A DNA stretch of 46,119 bases from Clostridia bacterium (GTDB lineage Bacteria; Bacillota; Clostridia; Oscillospirales; CAG-272). The notes under the pieces are model-generated. The model was not told the DNA's origin. It made no database searches and saw only the letters and a program-made list of their open reading frames with translations. The position numbers and the translations under genes were made by a program. The stretch is from the NCBI GenBank assembly GCA_017465885.1, contig JAFTVG010000024.1, positions 1 to 46,119 of the forward strand, given 5' to 3'. Of the stretch, positions 23,194-31,844 are shown piece by piece (positions within the stretch are counted from its first letter, which is position 1; every line of letters starts with the position of its first letter).

Positions 23194-24071
23194 ACTTTTC
23201 CGATGATGTGGGAAAGATTATCGGTGATCTTCTTTGCCACGTCGGGCTTGTTCATCGAATAAACGTGGACGTTGGTGATGCCGTTGGCGTAAAGATCGAT
23301 GATCTGATCGGTGGCGTAGGCAATGCCCGCCTGCTTCATCGCCTCGGGATCACTGCCGAATTTGTCAACAAGGCTTTTGAAGCGCTGGGGCATAAAGGAG
23401 CCCGACAGCTTCAGCGCCCGCTCCACCTGATTGGCGTTGGTAATGGGCATCACCCCGGGGATGACGGGCACGGTGATGCCCGCCTCGCGGATCTTGTAAA
23501 GGAAATTGTATAGCAGATTGTTGTCAAAAAACATCTGGGTGGTCAGGAAGGAACAGCCCGCATCCACCTTTTGCTTCAGATAGGCGATGTCCTCCTTCCT
23601 GTTTGCGCTTTCGGGATGGATCTCGGGATAGCAAGCTCCGCCAATGCAAAAATCGGGGCATTGCTCCTTTAATTCTCTCACCAGATCCACCGCGTGGCGG
23701 TAGCACCAGCCCTCCACGGCACGCTGATCCACCCCCTCGGGAATATCTCCCCGCAGAGCCATCACGTTTTCGATCCCCGCCTCCTTCATGGCGCGGATCT
23801 TGCCTCTTACCCCGTCCTTGGTGGAGGCAACGCAGGTCAGATGGGCAAGGGTGGGCACGCCGTGGCGCTCCTTGATGCTCTTGGCGATCTCCAGGGTGTA
23901 GCGCCCCGTGCCGCCGCCCGCACCGTAGGTCACGCTCATAAAGGAGGGAGAGATCTCGGCGATCTGCTCCACCGCCTCTCTCACGCTCTCAAATCCGCTG
24001 TCGCTCTTGGGCGGGAAAACCTCAAAGGACAGCGACAGCCTTTTGCTTTCAAGAATTTCACTCAGCTTCAT
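23190..24071 (-). CDS. metF: Methylenetetrahydrofolate reductase
   Basis: A 293-residue MetF, reducing methylene-THF to methyl-THF, the methyl donor for MetH. Signatures: LSFEVFPPKSD at the start, FMSVTYGAGGGTG, the HLTCV segment, ENVMALRGDIPEG, and TQMFFDNNLLYNFLYKIREAG. ATG 24071 is chosen because the family start MKLSEILESK falls there; the extension to 24116 overlaps the -10. The ribosome site (AGAAAG) is weak and rather far. First gene of the metF-reactivation-metH operon. Confidence 0.96.
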   Translation of the reverse strand: MKLSEILESKRLSLSFEVFPPKSDSGFESVREAVEQIAEISPSFMSVTYGAGGGTGRYTLEIAKSIKERHGVPTLAHLTCVASTKDGVRGKIRAMKEAGIENVMALRGDIPEGVDQRAVEGWCYRHAVDLVRELKEQCPDFCIGGACYPEIHPESANRKEDIAYLKQKVDAGCSFLTTQMFFDNNLLYNFLYKIREAGITVPVIPGVMPITNANQVERALKLSGSFMPQRFKSLVDKFGSDPEAMKQAGIAYATDQIIDLYANGITNVHVYSMNKPDVAKKITDNLSHIIGKV

Positions 24072-24114
24072 AAAACACGTTTTCTTTCTAAAAATTCGTT
24101 CTTTTGACCGTATC

Positions 24115-24144
24115 ATTATACTCCCTTCCCACCCTCTTTGTCAA
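24115..24144 (-). promoter_or_regulatory. Promoter of the methionine operon
   Basis: On the minus strand, -35 TTGACA (24144-24139), an 18-base spacer and -10 TATAAT (24120-24115). The leader is only about 40 bases, too short for a SAM or cobalamin riboswitch, so control must act at the promoter or elsewhere. Confidence 0.8.
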
Positions 24145-24249
24145 GAAAAAAGAGCCGATGCCCTCCCTCATTTTTGAAAGCGAATAGCACAAAATACAAT
24201 TATTTTATAAAAATATTGTAAATAATGCGATTTTTGATGAAAATCACCG

Positions 24250-24284
24250 ATGACAACGTCCCTTTTTCGTGGTATACTGTATAC
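24250..24284 (+). promoter_or_regulatory. Promoter of the large AraC gene with GTATAC palindrome
   Basis: -35 ATGACA (24250-24255), a 17-base spacer and an extended -10 TGG-TATACT (24273-24278). The -10 lies in GTATAC-T-GTATAC (24272-24284), a possible self-regulation site. Confidence 0.65.
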
Positions 24285-24313
24285 ACAAAAAAGCGCAAAG
24301 AAAGGAGCACGCC

Positions 24314-26182
24314 ATGAAAAAGGAATCCACCGCGGCGTGGGTCACGCCCTCTTACCCAAGCCCTCTTACCAAAAAGGATCGGGAGGTCCTCTCTTATATC
24401 CGCACTCACCTCACCGAGCCCCTGAATCTCTCGGGGCTGTGCGCCGCCCTCGGCGTCAACCGCACCACCCTTGCCCTGTCGGTGCGCAAGCAAACCGGTC
24501 TTGCCCCCATGCAGTACGTGCGCAGGGAGCGGCTGAAGCTGGCGGCAGAGGCGCTGATCCTTGAACAAAAAAACGTGGGGGAGATCGCTCTTTCCTGCGG
24601 CTTTGAGGACGAAAATTATTTCATTCGCGCATTCAAAAGGGAATACGGGCAAACGCCCCTGCAATACCGCCTCTCTCCCGGGGAACAGCACCCCGATCCT
24701 CAAAAACAACAGCCCCTGACCCCCGCCCTCTTTGCCGACTACGTGGAAAAAGGACTCGGCAGAGCCATCCTGCTCTTAAGACAGCAGCAGGACAAGGAGC
24801 CCTTTAAAAAGCCCTTCCTTGACCACGTTTTCACCTCCGGAGAGATTTTGGGGATCTACGAGCGGGATCTGCTTGACTGCTTTGAGGACAGAAAAGAGCT
24901 GCGCGCACTGATCGGGCAGACCCTCCTTGACTCGCTGAAAAAGGACTGCAGAAAGCGTAGCGTGAGCATCCCCCTTTTGCATCTTCTGGGCTTTCGTGAG
25001 GAAGTCAGAGAGATCGTGGAGCAGTATTATACCCACGCCCGCGGCGCACTGACCGAAGCGTTAAAAAAGGGACGGTGCTCCTTTGAAAACGAACCCCAAG
25101 AGCATCCCTCTCCCGAAACGCTCTATATGAACGCCGCAGGAATACTCGGCCGCTTCGTAAAGCCCGGACAGCGGCGGATGAGAACGGTGCTTTCGGACAT
25201 TGCCGATTTCTTTGACTACTGTGAGAAGCCGCCCATCCCCTGCGAGCAAAATCCCCTCTATATGATCTACGACGGTATGGGCAGAGAGGCATTCCTTGAC
25301 GTCTTTGAGGAGATCTGTAAAAGCCACCGCAACGGCGCTCTGTTAAAAAAAGAGTACGATCTGATCAAAGCCCATCCCCCTCTGCCCGACGGCAAAGCGC
25401 TTTCGGCAGAACAGATCGTGCAGGCAGTCCACTCCTCCTTTGCGGACGGCGGCTTCCTTTTTGAGCCCGCCTTCGCCCTTTCTCTCGGTCTTACGCCGCA
25501 GCAAGAGCTGCAACGGGCGGCAAGAGCCCTCCTTCTTGAAAACGATCCCGCTCCTCTTGCCGTATTCTTCTCCCTCTGCTGTGAAGAGGACCGTGACCCC
25601 CGCTTTTCCCGCCCGCCCCTTCCTTTGCCCGTTGGGGAGCTGATCGCCCTTTTTGACCGGTATTATGCCAAAAGCGACGAGCAGTGCCTTGACAAGGCTC
25701 AGGCAAGATGGTATCGGTTAACGTGGATAAGCATCCTGCGCATACTGCAGCAGGAAAAGCACGCCCAGCTGGCACCCCTTGCCCAAAGGCTTTTACAAAG
25801 CGAAGACCACACCCTGTTTTGCGATGGCTTGATCCTACTTGCGCGCAACTATCGGCTCTGCCACGAGCAGATCCTGCGAGGCGCATTAAATAAAGAGCTT
25901 GCTTCACCAAAAAAGAGCATTCACGGCGTCTACGCCCTGATCCTCCTTGCCAAAAAGGGCGAAAAAAACGCCCCCTACGATCTGCTCCCCCTTTATTTTG
26001 AAAAAGAAAAGGACAAATGGGATCGCCTGCTGATCGCCAAGGTGCTTTTCAAAACGGGAGAAATGACCGAGGAGCTGCGGCAAGAATGTATGCTCGACCG
26101 CCTGCCCGCCATAAGAGAGCTTGCCTGCAGGATCGACCCGGACGTCAGCTTTGCCGAGCTTGAGCGGACGATGCACCTCTAA
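24314..26182 (+). CDS. AraC-type regulator with large uncharacterised C-terminal region
   Basis: A 622-residue protein. Residues about 20-115 are an AraC/XylS DNA-binding domain: LNLSGLCAALGVNRTTLALSVRKQTG and VGEIALSCGFEDENYFIRAFKREYGQTPLQYR. The remaining 500 residues match nothing I recognise. They are helical, with repeated LL-rich helices near the end (LLIAKVLFKTGEMTEEL, DRLPAIRELACRID) that could be HEAT-like. No sensor, kinase or transmembrane motif is visible. ATG 24314 has AAAGGAGC upstream. It is divergent from the methionine operon across a 240-base gap and might regulate it, but no evidence beyond position supports that. Confidence 0.8.
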   Translation: MKKESTAAWVTPSYPSPLTKKDREVLSYIRTHLTEPLNLSGLCAALGVNRTTLALSVRKQTGLAPMQYVRRERLKLAAEALILEQKNVGEIALSCGFEDENYFIRAFKREYGQTPLQYRLSPGEQHPDPQKQQPLTPALFADYVEKGLGRAILLLRQQQDKEPFKKPFLDHVFTSGEILGIYERDLLDCFEDRKELRALIGQTLLDSLKKDCRKRSVSIPLLHLLGFREEVREIVEQYYTHARGALTEALKKGRCSFENEPQEHPSPETLYMNAAGILGRFVKPGQRRMRTVLSDIADFFDYCEKPPIPCEQNPLYMIYDGMGREAFLDVFEEICKSHRNGALLKKEYDLIKAHPPLPDGKALSAEQIVQAVHSSFADGGFLFEPAFALSLGLTPQQELQRAARALLLENDPAPLAVFFSLCCEEDRDPRFSRPPLPLPVGELIALFDRYYAKSDEQCLDKAQARWYRLTWISILRILQQEKHAQLAPLAQRLLQSEDHTLFCDGLILLARNYRLCHEQILRGALNKELASPKKSIHGVYALILLAKKGEKNAPYDLLPLYFEKEKDKWDRLLIAKVLFKTGEMTEELRQECMLDRLPAIRELACRIDPDVSFAELERTMHL

Positions 26183-26211
26183 AGCAGCCGCGAGCAGTAA
26201 AAACGACAAAA

Positions 26212-26240
26212 GTGCGCCCTCCGATGATCGGAGGGCGCAC
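26212..26240 (-). terminator. Terminator of the YitT gene
   Basis: GTGCGCCCTCCGAT pairs with ATCGGAGGGCGCAC. On the minus strand a TTTT tract follows, with more T after a few bases. Confidence 0.85.
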
Positions 26241-26253
26241 ACGTTCATTCGAC

Positions 26254-27141
26254 TTATTTGATCTGATCGTAGTCGCTCTTTTCTTTGAAGCCCATACCCA
26301 AAACCTCTCTGGCATCACCGATGACCATAAAGCAGGAGGGATCGATCTTTCTCACGGCGTTGGCAAGCTTCGGCAGCTCCTTGGGCGAAACGAGGCACAT
26401 CAGCATCAGTCCGTCCTTTCCCGTGTACATTCCCGTGCAGTGCACGCCCGTGACGCCTCTTTCAAACTTTTCCATGATCATCGCCGCGATCTCCTCGTTC
26501 TTGGGTGAAAGGATCTGCACCGACTTGGCGGCGTCTCCCAAAAGCACCACCCAATCGGTGATCTTGGAGGAGATATACATGGCGATCACCGAATAGATGG
26601 TGACCGAAACGCTCTTGAAGACGATGCCCGACAAAAGGATCACGGCGCAGTCCATCACCAAGATCAGGTTGGCAATGGAAACGTGAGGCAAAAAGCGCTT
26701 GATCATCAGGGCGGCGAAGTCCGAGCCGCCCGTGGAGCCGTCCCGTCTGACCACCAGCCCCACGCCCAGGCCCACCAGCACCCCGCCCACCACGGTGGCA
26801 AGGATCTTGTCCTCGGTATACTTGGGCAAAAAGTCGGAAAGCCACAAAAACATTGACAAAAAGAGGATCCCCGCCGTGGTCTTCAGCACGGCGTATTTCC
26901 CCAAAAAGCGGAAGCCCAGCAAGAAAAGCAGAACGTTTGCCGCCAGGTTGGTGATCCACAGATCCACCCCGAAAAGATGGAGCAGGATGGTACCCACCGA
27001 GGAAATGCCACCCGAAGAGATCATATTGGGTGCCAAAAACAGGTTGATGCCTGCCGCTAACACGGCGCACCCCACGAAAATAAATGAAAAATCCAGAATA
27101 TAGGGCGTTGCTTTGGAAATGCCCTTCTTTTTATTGCTCAT
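26254..27141 (-). CDS. YitT family membrane protein
   Basis: A 295-residue protein with five to six N-terminal transmembrane helices (DUF161) and a soluble C-terminal DUF2179 domain (about 205-290: VQILSPKNEEIAAMIMEKFERGVTGVHCTGMYTGKDGLMLMCLV). The loop signatures LAPNMISSGGISSVG and RRDGSTGGSDFAALM are typical. The function of the family is unsettled. SD AAAGGAG precedes ATG 27141. It is the last gene of an operon with the isomerase-like protein (10 bases upstream). A paralogue lies at 43144-44094. Confidence 0.93.
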   Translation of the reverse strand: MSNKKKGISKATPYILDFSFIFVGCAVLAAGINLFLAPNMISSGGISSVGTILLHLFGVDLWITNLAANVLLFLLGFRFLGKYAVLKTTAGILFLSMFLWLSDFLPKYTEDKILATVVGGVLVGLGVGLVVRRDGSTGGSDFAALMIKRFLPHVSIANLILVMDCAVILLSGIVFKSVSVTIYSVIAMYISSKITDWVVLLGDAAKSVQILSPKNEEIAAMIMEKFERGVTGVHCTGMYTGKDGLMLMCLVSPKELPKLANAVRKIDPSCFMVIGDAREVLGMGFKEKSDYDQIK

Positions 27142-27151
27142 AGCGCTCCTT

Positions 27152-28018
27152 TCAAGCCTGCTCCATCAGCAGGGCAATGCGGGCGGCGCTCTCCTTTAAG
27201 CGCACCATACCCGAAAAGATCTCTTCTTCTGCATAGTCGTTCAGATAGGAATCTGCCTCCAACGTCAGATAGCCCCGATAGTCCGCCTCCTTCAAGGCCG
27301 CCGCCACCGCTCCGAAGTCGATCTCCATAGAAAAGGGGATCTGATGGGAATCGTGGAGCTTGTCGTTATCGTGGATGTGAAGCGCCTGCAGACGGCTTCC
27401 AAGGGCACGGATCATATGGGGCGCGCCCTCCCCCGAGCCCCGCATTTCGGCGTGACCGATATCAAGGCAGGCAACCAGATTTTCGTCCTTTACCGCATTC
27501 AGATGGGCAAGAAAGCTTTCCGACGTAGCGCAGGCGGCAAAGGAGGAGCATCCCGCCCTTGAATCCCAATTCCACATATTTTCGGCGGCGATCTTCACCC
27601 CGTGCTCCTTGGCAAAGGGAAGCAGCTCAAAATAAAATTCGGCGTTTTCCTCGGGGCTTTTGTTGTTGTCGGGATGGACGATGCAAATCTGCCCGCCCGC
27701 CTCTGCGGTACATTCGATGGCTCTTTTCAAATAGGAGCGGATCTCCTTACAGCAGACGGGAAAGGGAGCGTGGGATTGGTTGCAGTGAATGCCGCACTCC
27801 TCCCCGATACGCCGCAGATTGCGCACGAAGGCAAGGTAGTTGCTTTTTGCAAAGGGGTGATCGCTTTCGTAAAATCTGCCCTTTGACCAATCGTATCCGC
27901 ACATGGAAAACATGGACAGATCGTAGGCGTCGAAGCCCGCCTTGGCGTATAGCTCCACCGCCTTTTCTTCGCCGATCCTCGTTGCGGCGGAATGGATCTC
28001 GGTAGATATCTTGTGCAT
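27152..28018 (-). CDS. Sugar phosphate isomerase/epimerase-like TIM barrel
   Basis: A 288-residue xylose-isomerase-like TIM barrel. Metal-site segments are visible: CNQSHAPFPVC, CIVHPDNN, KIAAENMWNW with a catalytic-type Glu, ACLDIGHAEM, LHIHDND and a final LTLEADSY. Members interconvert sugars or inositol-type compounds using a divalent metal; the substrate is not evident. It has an excellent SD (AAGGAGG). The metzincin-like gene is 24 bases upstream and YitT 10 bases downstream, so it belongs to that operon. Confidence 0.88.
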   Translation of the reverse strand: MHKISTEIHSAATRIGEEKAVELYAKAGFDAYDLSMFSMCGYDWSKGRFYESDHPFAKSNYLAFVRNLRRIGEECGIHCNQSHAPFPVCCKEIRSYLKRAIECTAEAGGQICIVHPDNNKSPEENAEFYFELLPFAKEHGVKIAAENMWNWDSRAGCSSFAACATSESFLAHLNAVKDENLVACLDIGHAEMRGSGEGAPHMIRALGSRLQALHIHDNDKLHDSHQIPFSMEIDFGAVAAALKEADYRGYLTLEADSYLNDYAEEEIFSGMVRLKESAARIALLMEQA

Positions 28019-28042
28019 CCTTCGTCCTCCTTTTTTCTCTGC

Positions 28043-29149
28043 TTAATTTCCTCTGCCAAGGGCATCGGAGATCCTTTTGTTTCTTCCCGTGGGCTGATAA
28101 AGCTGTATTTTGTTTTTCATAAATGCCAACAGCACCATTTCTATATCGTTATTTCCGATGGGTGCGTGGTGATCGCACATCACCAGATTGTATTGCTTGT
28201 TGCCAAGGGCGTAGCAGTCAAGCTCGGGATAGCTTCCCTCCTCCACTCCGCCAAGACCGTCCACCTGCCCTTCGTAAAGATCGCCCAGCCCCAGAACGTG
28301 GCCAAACTCGTGCCCGGTCACCGCCTCCAGCTCCAAGAGGTCGTCAAATCTCCCTCCCCGGCTTTGCAGGAAGATCATCTTGCTTCCCATAGCAGACCAG
28401 AAGCCGCCCGCCCCCGCAAAGGAACGGCGGTGATAGAGGATGCTTTCAAGCCGTCTTTTTTTCTTGCCCGCAGGCATTTTCTTCACGATGGCACCAAGGC
28501 TCCCGTAAAGCCCGCCCGAAAGGGGCGTCACCCTCAGGCGCGCTCTCCTGCCGCCCTCCTCGCTGATCTTCACTTTCACCTGCAGGGGCTGACCGCCAAA
28601 AACACGGTATTCGCCCTGCCAAGCTCTGATGCCCCGATATACGGCATCCTTGAAGGCGCGCTCGTCTTTTAGCTCATCGGTATAGCAAAAGCGCAGGAAG
28701 ACCTGCAAATGCAGGATATTTTTCCCCTTTTTCCGTTCAAGAAAGGCGTTTACGGGGTATCTTTTGCCAAGACGGTTAAGAACGATCTCCTTGCCCTCAA
28801 AATCGGATAGCGGCAGATCGCCCCGCCTTTTGAGCCGTCCGAAGGCGCGCTCGTAGCGTATGCGGCAAAAGGCATCAAGCAAAGCCCGTCCCTCCCCGCT
28901 TCCCGACCTTGCCATACGAGAAAGGATCCAAAGCGCCCGGCGCTCCCCCTCCACTTGATCTGCAAGGATCTCTCCTTCAAAATAAAGGCGGGCAACAAGA
29001 AGTGATGCCTGCGGATGTCCCAGATCCTTTGCCTTTAACAGAAGGGATAGTCCCTGCGCCCGCACTTCGGCGGGGGCGTCCTTTTCAAAATAAAGCGCTC
29101 TGCCCTGCTCATACAGCGCCGCGCGCTCTTCTTTTGCATTCACGGTCAT
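28043..29149 (-). CDS. Metzincin-like zinc protease with Sel1-like N terminus
   Basis: A 368-residue protein without a signal peptide. The zinc motif is H280-E281-FG-H284-VLG-LG-D290, the HEXXHxxGxxD form seen in snapalysin-type metzincins. A candidate Met-turn lies at M324 in QYNLVMCDH, the expected distance away. The N-terminal part (GLSLLLKAKDLGHPQASLLVARLYFEGE) looks like one Sel1-type helical repeat. Lack of a secretion signal is odd for this class and suggests a cytoplasmic target or an unrecognised export route. ATG 29149 follows a G-rich SD. First gene of the operon with the isomerase-like protein and YitT. Confidence 0.78.
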   Translation of the reverse strand: MTVNAKEERAALYEQGRALYFEKDAPAEVRAQGLSLLLKAKDLGHPQASLLVARLYFEGEILADQVEGERRALWILSRMARSGSGEGRALLDAFCRIRYERAFGRLKRRGDLPLSDFEGKEIVLNRLGKRYPVNAFLERKKGKNILHLQVFLRFCYTDELKDERAFKDAVYRGIRAWQGEYRVFGGQPLQVKVKISEEGGRRARLRVTPLSGGLYGSLGAIVKKMPAGKKKRRLESILYHRRSFAGAGGFWSAMGSKMIFLQSRGGRFDDLLELEAVTGHEFGHVLGLGDLYEGQVDGLGGVEEGSYPELDCYALGNKQYNLVMCDHHAPIGNNDIEMVLLAFMKNKIQLYQPTGRNKRISDALGRGN

Positions 29150-29163
29150 CCCCCCTCCCTTTT

Positions 29164-29191
29164 ATTATACTCCACTTTTTTTCTTTGTCAA
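29164..29191 (-). promoter_or_regulatory. Promoter of the metzincin operon
   Basis: On the minus strand, -35 TTGACA (29191-29186), a 16-base spacer and -10 TATAAT (29169-29164). Confidence 0.78.
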
Positions 29192-29195
29192 GGCA

Positions 29196-29226
29196 AAAAA
29201 GAAAGCCGCGGGCTTTGCGCCCGCGG
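29196..29226 (-). terminator. Terminator of the LOG-family gene
   Basis: ACCGCGGGC pairs with GCCCGCGGC-like sequence across a short loop and is followed by TTTCTTTTTT on the minus strand. Confidence 0.85.
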
Positions 29227-29260
29227 TCCCTTCTTCGATAAAGCCCTTTTCAAGCCCCGC

Positions 29261-29839
29261 TCAGCCGTCCTTTAATTCCTTCACGGTATGATCCTTCACA
29301 GGCGCCTCCACGTAGGCAAACAGCTCGTCAAGATCGGCGGTCAGCTTATAAAGATCGGCGCAGTTTTCTCTGATGAAGCTCTTCTTCATCGCCTGCTGCA
29401 TCACTTCCTCCAATTCGTTATAGTAGCCCTTCACGTTATAAAGGACGATGGGCTTGTTATGACGGCAAAGCTGCTTGGAGGTGAGGATCTCGAAGTGCTC
29501 CTCAAAGGTACCGATGCCGCCGGGAGCAACGATGAAGGCGTCGGCGTTGTCTTCCATGGTCTGCTTGCGCTGACGCATGGTCTCGGTGAAGATCAGCTTG
29601 TCGCACTTATCGTAGATGGCCTCCACGCCCTCCTCCTCAAAAAACTTGGGGATCACGCCAAGCACGTATCCGCCTCCCTTATGCACGCCCCTTGCGGCGG
29701 CGCCCATCAGACCGTTTCCGCCTGCACCAAAGACCAGGCTGTGTCCTCTTTTTGCCATTTCTTCACCCAAAAGCTCCACCTTTTGGATGTATTCGGGATC
29801 AATGGTGGGCGAAGCCGCACCAAATACGCAAATTCTCAT
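29261..29839 (-). CDS. LOG-family (TIGR00730) nucleoside monophosphate phosphoribohydrolase-like protein
   Basis: A 192-residue Rossmann-like protein of the LOG/TIGR00730 family, whose members cut the base from AMP or cytokinin nucleotides. The defining motif PGGIGTFEE is present, with GAGGNGLMGAAARG before it and TMRQRKQTM between, which carries the conserved Arg and Lys. Complete by length. SD AAAGGAG precedes ATG 29839. A terminator follows. The bacterial role is often unclear, and the neighbours give no hint. Confidence 0.92.
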   Translation of the reverse strand: MRICVFGAASPTIDPEYIQKVELLGEEMAKRGHSLVFGAGGNGLMGAAARGVHKGGGYVLGVIPKFFEEEGVEAIYDKCDKLIFTETMRQRKQTMEDNADAFIVAPGGIGTFEEHFEILTSKQLCRHNKPIVLYNVKGYYNELEEVMQQAMKKSFIRENCADLYKLTADLDELFAYVEAPVKDHTVKELKDG

Positions 29840-29923
29840 AACTCTCTCCTTTCAAAACGTTCTACAGTATATTCCCTGCCCTTTCTTTTGATGAAGCAGT
29901 AAGGCAGCTTCGTTTAAAGCCCT

Positions 29924-30874
29924 TTAAAACTTGGTGTAGCAGAGCTTCTTCATCAGCTCCACGTCCAGCTCGTATTCGGACATTTCCAAATTCTTTTTTA
30001 AATGCTCAAGACGGGAGGATGCCACCAGCGGCACGATGGTGGGTCTTTCGGGAAGCTTGTCCGAGTTCATCAGCCAAGCAAGCACCAGAGACGAGGGGGC
30101 AAGCCCCAGCTCCCCTGCGGTGTCCTGCAACAGATCCCATCTGCCGTCCTTGACGTACTTGTCGGGCAGTCTCTTTTCGTCGTCATAGCCACCGGATGCA
30201 AGGCAGGAATAGGTGACCATAGGCATATTGTTTGCCTTCAGGTAGTCCAAGCGCTCCTCGGAAACGTTCAGGTTCAGGGGGGTGGAGGAGTCTCTGCCCG
30301 CCTTGGTGTAAAGGAAGCTGTACTGGGGCTGGTTGACGGTGAAATCGGTAAAGCCGTTTGCCTTTGCAATATGCTTTGCCTCGCAGATCCGCCAGGTATA
30401 GTAGTTGCTCACGCCCAGCGCCTTCACCTTGCCCTTCTTCACCAGCTTGTCAAAGGCTTCCATCGTCTCTTCAAGAGGGGTATTGAAATCATCCACGTGG
30501 GCGTAGTAAAGATCCAGATAGTCGGTGTTCAGCTTGCGAAGGCTCTCGTCGCACCAATATTCGATCTGACTTGCCTTGAGTCCCTGATGCTCCCCGTGGC
30601 GGTCGTAGCCCACCTTGCTTGCCAGCACGATCTTGTCTCTGCCGCCCTTTTCCTTTAACCACTTGCCGATGAGCACCTCGCTCTCGTCGCCCGTGGCGCC
30701 GGGCATCCAGTGAGCGTAGTTGTTGGAGGTGTCGATGAAGGTGCCGCCCATATCCACGAAGAGATCAAGCTCCTCCATAGAGGTCTTCTCGTCGATCTGC
30801 GTGCCCATCATCATAGTGCCAAGGCACATATTGCTCACGTCCAGTCCCGCTCTTTCAAATCTGATCTTTTTCAT
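29924..30874 (-). CDS. Aldo/keto reductase
   Basis: A 316-residue NADPH-type oxidoreductase with a TIM barrel. The catalytic tetrad is visible: Asp and Tyr in FIDTSNNYAHW, Lys in VLASKVGY and His in YYAHVDDF. GVSNYYTW and the C-terminal LVASSRLEHLKKNL (cofactor loop) also match. ATG 30874 was chosen because homology and an AGGACA/AAAGGGA ribosome region begin there; the extension to 30934 is not conserved in pattern. Its promoter shares a 15-bp spacer block with that of the FprA gene, suggesting common control with the redox cluster. Confidence 0.92.
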   Translation of the reverse strand: MKKIRFERAGLDVSNMCLGTMMMGTQIDEKTSMEELDLFVDMGGTFIDTSNNYAHWMPGATGDESEVLIGKWLKEKGGRDKIVLASKVGYDRHGEHQGLKASQIEYWCDESLRKLNTDYLDLYYAHVDDFNTPLEETMEAFDKLVKKGKVKALGVSNYYTWRICEAKHIAKANGFTDFTVNQPQYSFLYTKAGRDSSTPLNLNVSEERLDYLKANNMPMVTYSCLASGGYDDEKRLPDKYVKDGRWDLLQDTAGELGLAPSSLVLAWLMNSDKLPERPTIVPLVASSRLEHLKKNLEMSEYELDVELMKKLCYTKF

Positions 30875-30959
30875 TGTCCTGTTCCCTTTCCTTGATCTAT
30901 CCCTTCCGCCCCTTGAAGGACGGCTCTGTTCCATTTCTGCCCCAAAGGGGCTTTCTTTT

Positions 30960-30988
30960 ATTATAACACAGTTTTTTCCATCTTACAA
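30960..30988 (-). promoter_or_regulatory. Promoter of the aldo/keto reductase gene, shared block with fprA
   Basis: On the minus strand, -35 TTGTAA (30988-30983), a 17-base spacer and -10 TATAAT (30965-30960). The spacer contains ATGGAAAAAACTGTG (30981-30967), identical to the fprA promoter spacer. Confidence 0.75.
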
Positions 30989-31007
30989 TGGGCAATTTCA
31001 AAAAAAC

Positions 31008-31760
31008 TCAGCCCAAAAGGACGTCTGAGATCAACATCAGGCAAAAGCCTGCAAGCAGTGCGTAGGTCGCCCCCCGCTGGTTGCCGTGGGCGTGGGTCTC
31101 GGGGATCATCTCGTCGCTGATGACGTAGAGCATCGTTCCCCCCGCAAAGGCAAGAGCAAAGGGCAGGATGGCTGAAGAAATACTGACAGCAAAATAGCCG
31201 ATGAAGGTGCCCACCACCTCGATCACGCCGGTCAACGCCGCAATGAGAAAGGTCTTTTTGGGGCTGACGCCTGCAGCAAGCATAGGCGCGATGATGACCA
31301 TACCCTCAGGGATATTCTGCAAAGCAATGCCTCCTGCGATCAGCAGCGCCCCCGACAGATCGCCCGTACCGAAGCCCACGCCTGCGGCAATGCCCTCGGG
31401 CAGGTTATGTATGGCAATGGCAGTAACGAACAAAAGCACCTTGGAAAGGCGTCTGTTGTCGTGCGCCTCCTGCTCAACGCCCACCATCCGATGTAAGTGC
31501 GGCACCAGCTTGTCAATGAGGTTCAAGCAAAAAGCACCCACGAAAATGCCCGCGACCGCCACGGGCAGACCCCATTTCCCGCCGTACTCAAGGGCCGGCA
31601 GGATCAGTCCCAGCACCGCGGCAGCAAGCATCACCCCTGCGGCAAAGGACAGCACCACGTCTGAAAATTTGTGGGATTGCTTCTTGAAGGCAAAGCCCAC
31701 CAGCGCTCCGATCAGGGTAGCGCCTCCCACCCCAAGGGCGGTCAATAACACGGGAATCAT
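31008..31760 (-). CDS. ZIP family metal transporter
   Basis: A 250-residue polytopic membrane protein of the ZIP (SLC39/ZupT) group, importing zinc or other divalent metals. Eight hydrophobic helices are apparent. The metal-site motifs are in helix 4 (AIAIHNLPEGIAAGVGFG) and helix 5 (GIALQNIPEGMVIIAP). A His-containing loop HLHRMVGVEQEAHDN precedes helix 4. ATG 31760 has AAAGGAGGG upstream; the longer frame to 31811 crosses a terminator hairpin. It may complement the CobW-type GTPases at the left end, but they are 29 kb apart. Confidence 0.92.
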   Translation of the reverse strand: MIPVLLTALGVGGATLIGALVGFAFKKQSHKFSDVVLSFAAGVMLAAAVLGLILPALEYGGKWGLPVAVAGIFVGAFCLNLIDKLVPHLHRMVGVEQEAHDNRRLSKVLLFVTAIAIHNLPEGIAAGVGFGTGDLSGALLIAGGIALQNIPEGMVIIAPMLAAGVSPKKTFLIAALTGVIEVVGTFIGYFAVSISSAILPFALAFAGGTMLYVISDEMIPETHAHGNQRGATYALLAGFCLMLISDVLLG

Positions 31761-31790
31761 CTCATCCCTCCTTTCAACCAAAAAGCAGAA

Positions 31791-31825
31791 GGGGGTGTCT
31801 CCCATTTGCAATTTGAGACACCCCC
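31791..31825 (-). terminator. Terminator between the Bfd-like and ZIP genes
   Basis: GGGGGTGTCTC pairs with GAGACACCCCC across a 13-base loop. On the minus strand it is followed by a T-rich stretch (TTCTGCTTTTTGG). Confidence 0.75.
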
Positions 31826-31844
31826 ACGCCGTATACCTTCTATA

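Noticed and set aside
24072..24313. SAM or cobalamin riboswitch ahead of the methionine operon
   Set aside because: The predicted transcript leader is about 40 bases and contains none of the conserved cores.
24115..24313. Small RNA gene in the metF/AraC intergenic region
   Set aside because: The AT-rich stretch is explained by two divergent promoters; no stable hairpin with a U-tract is visible.
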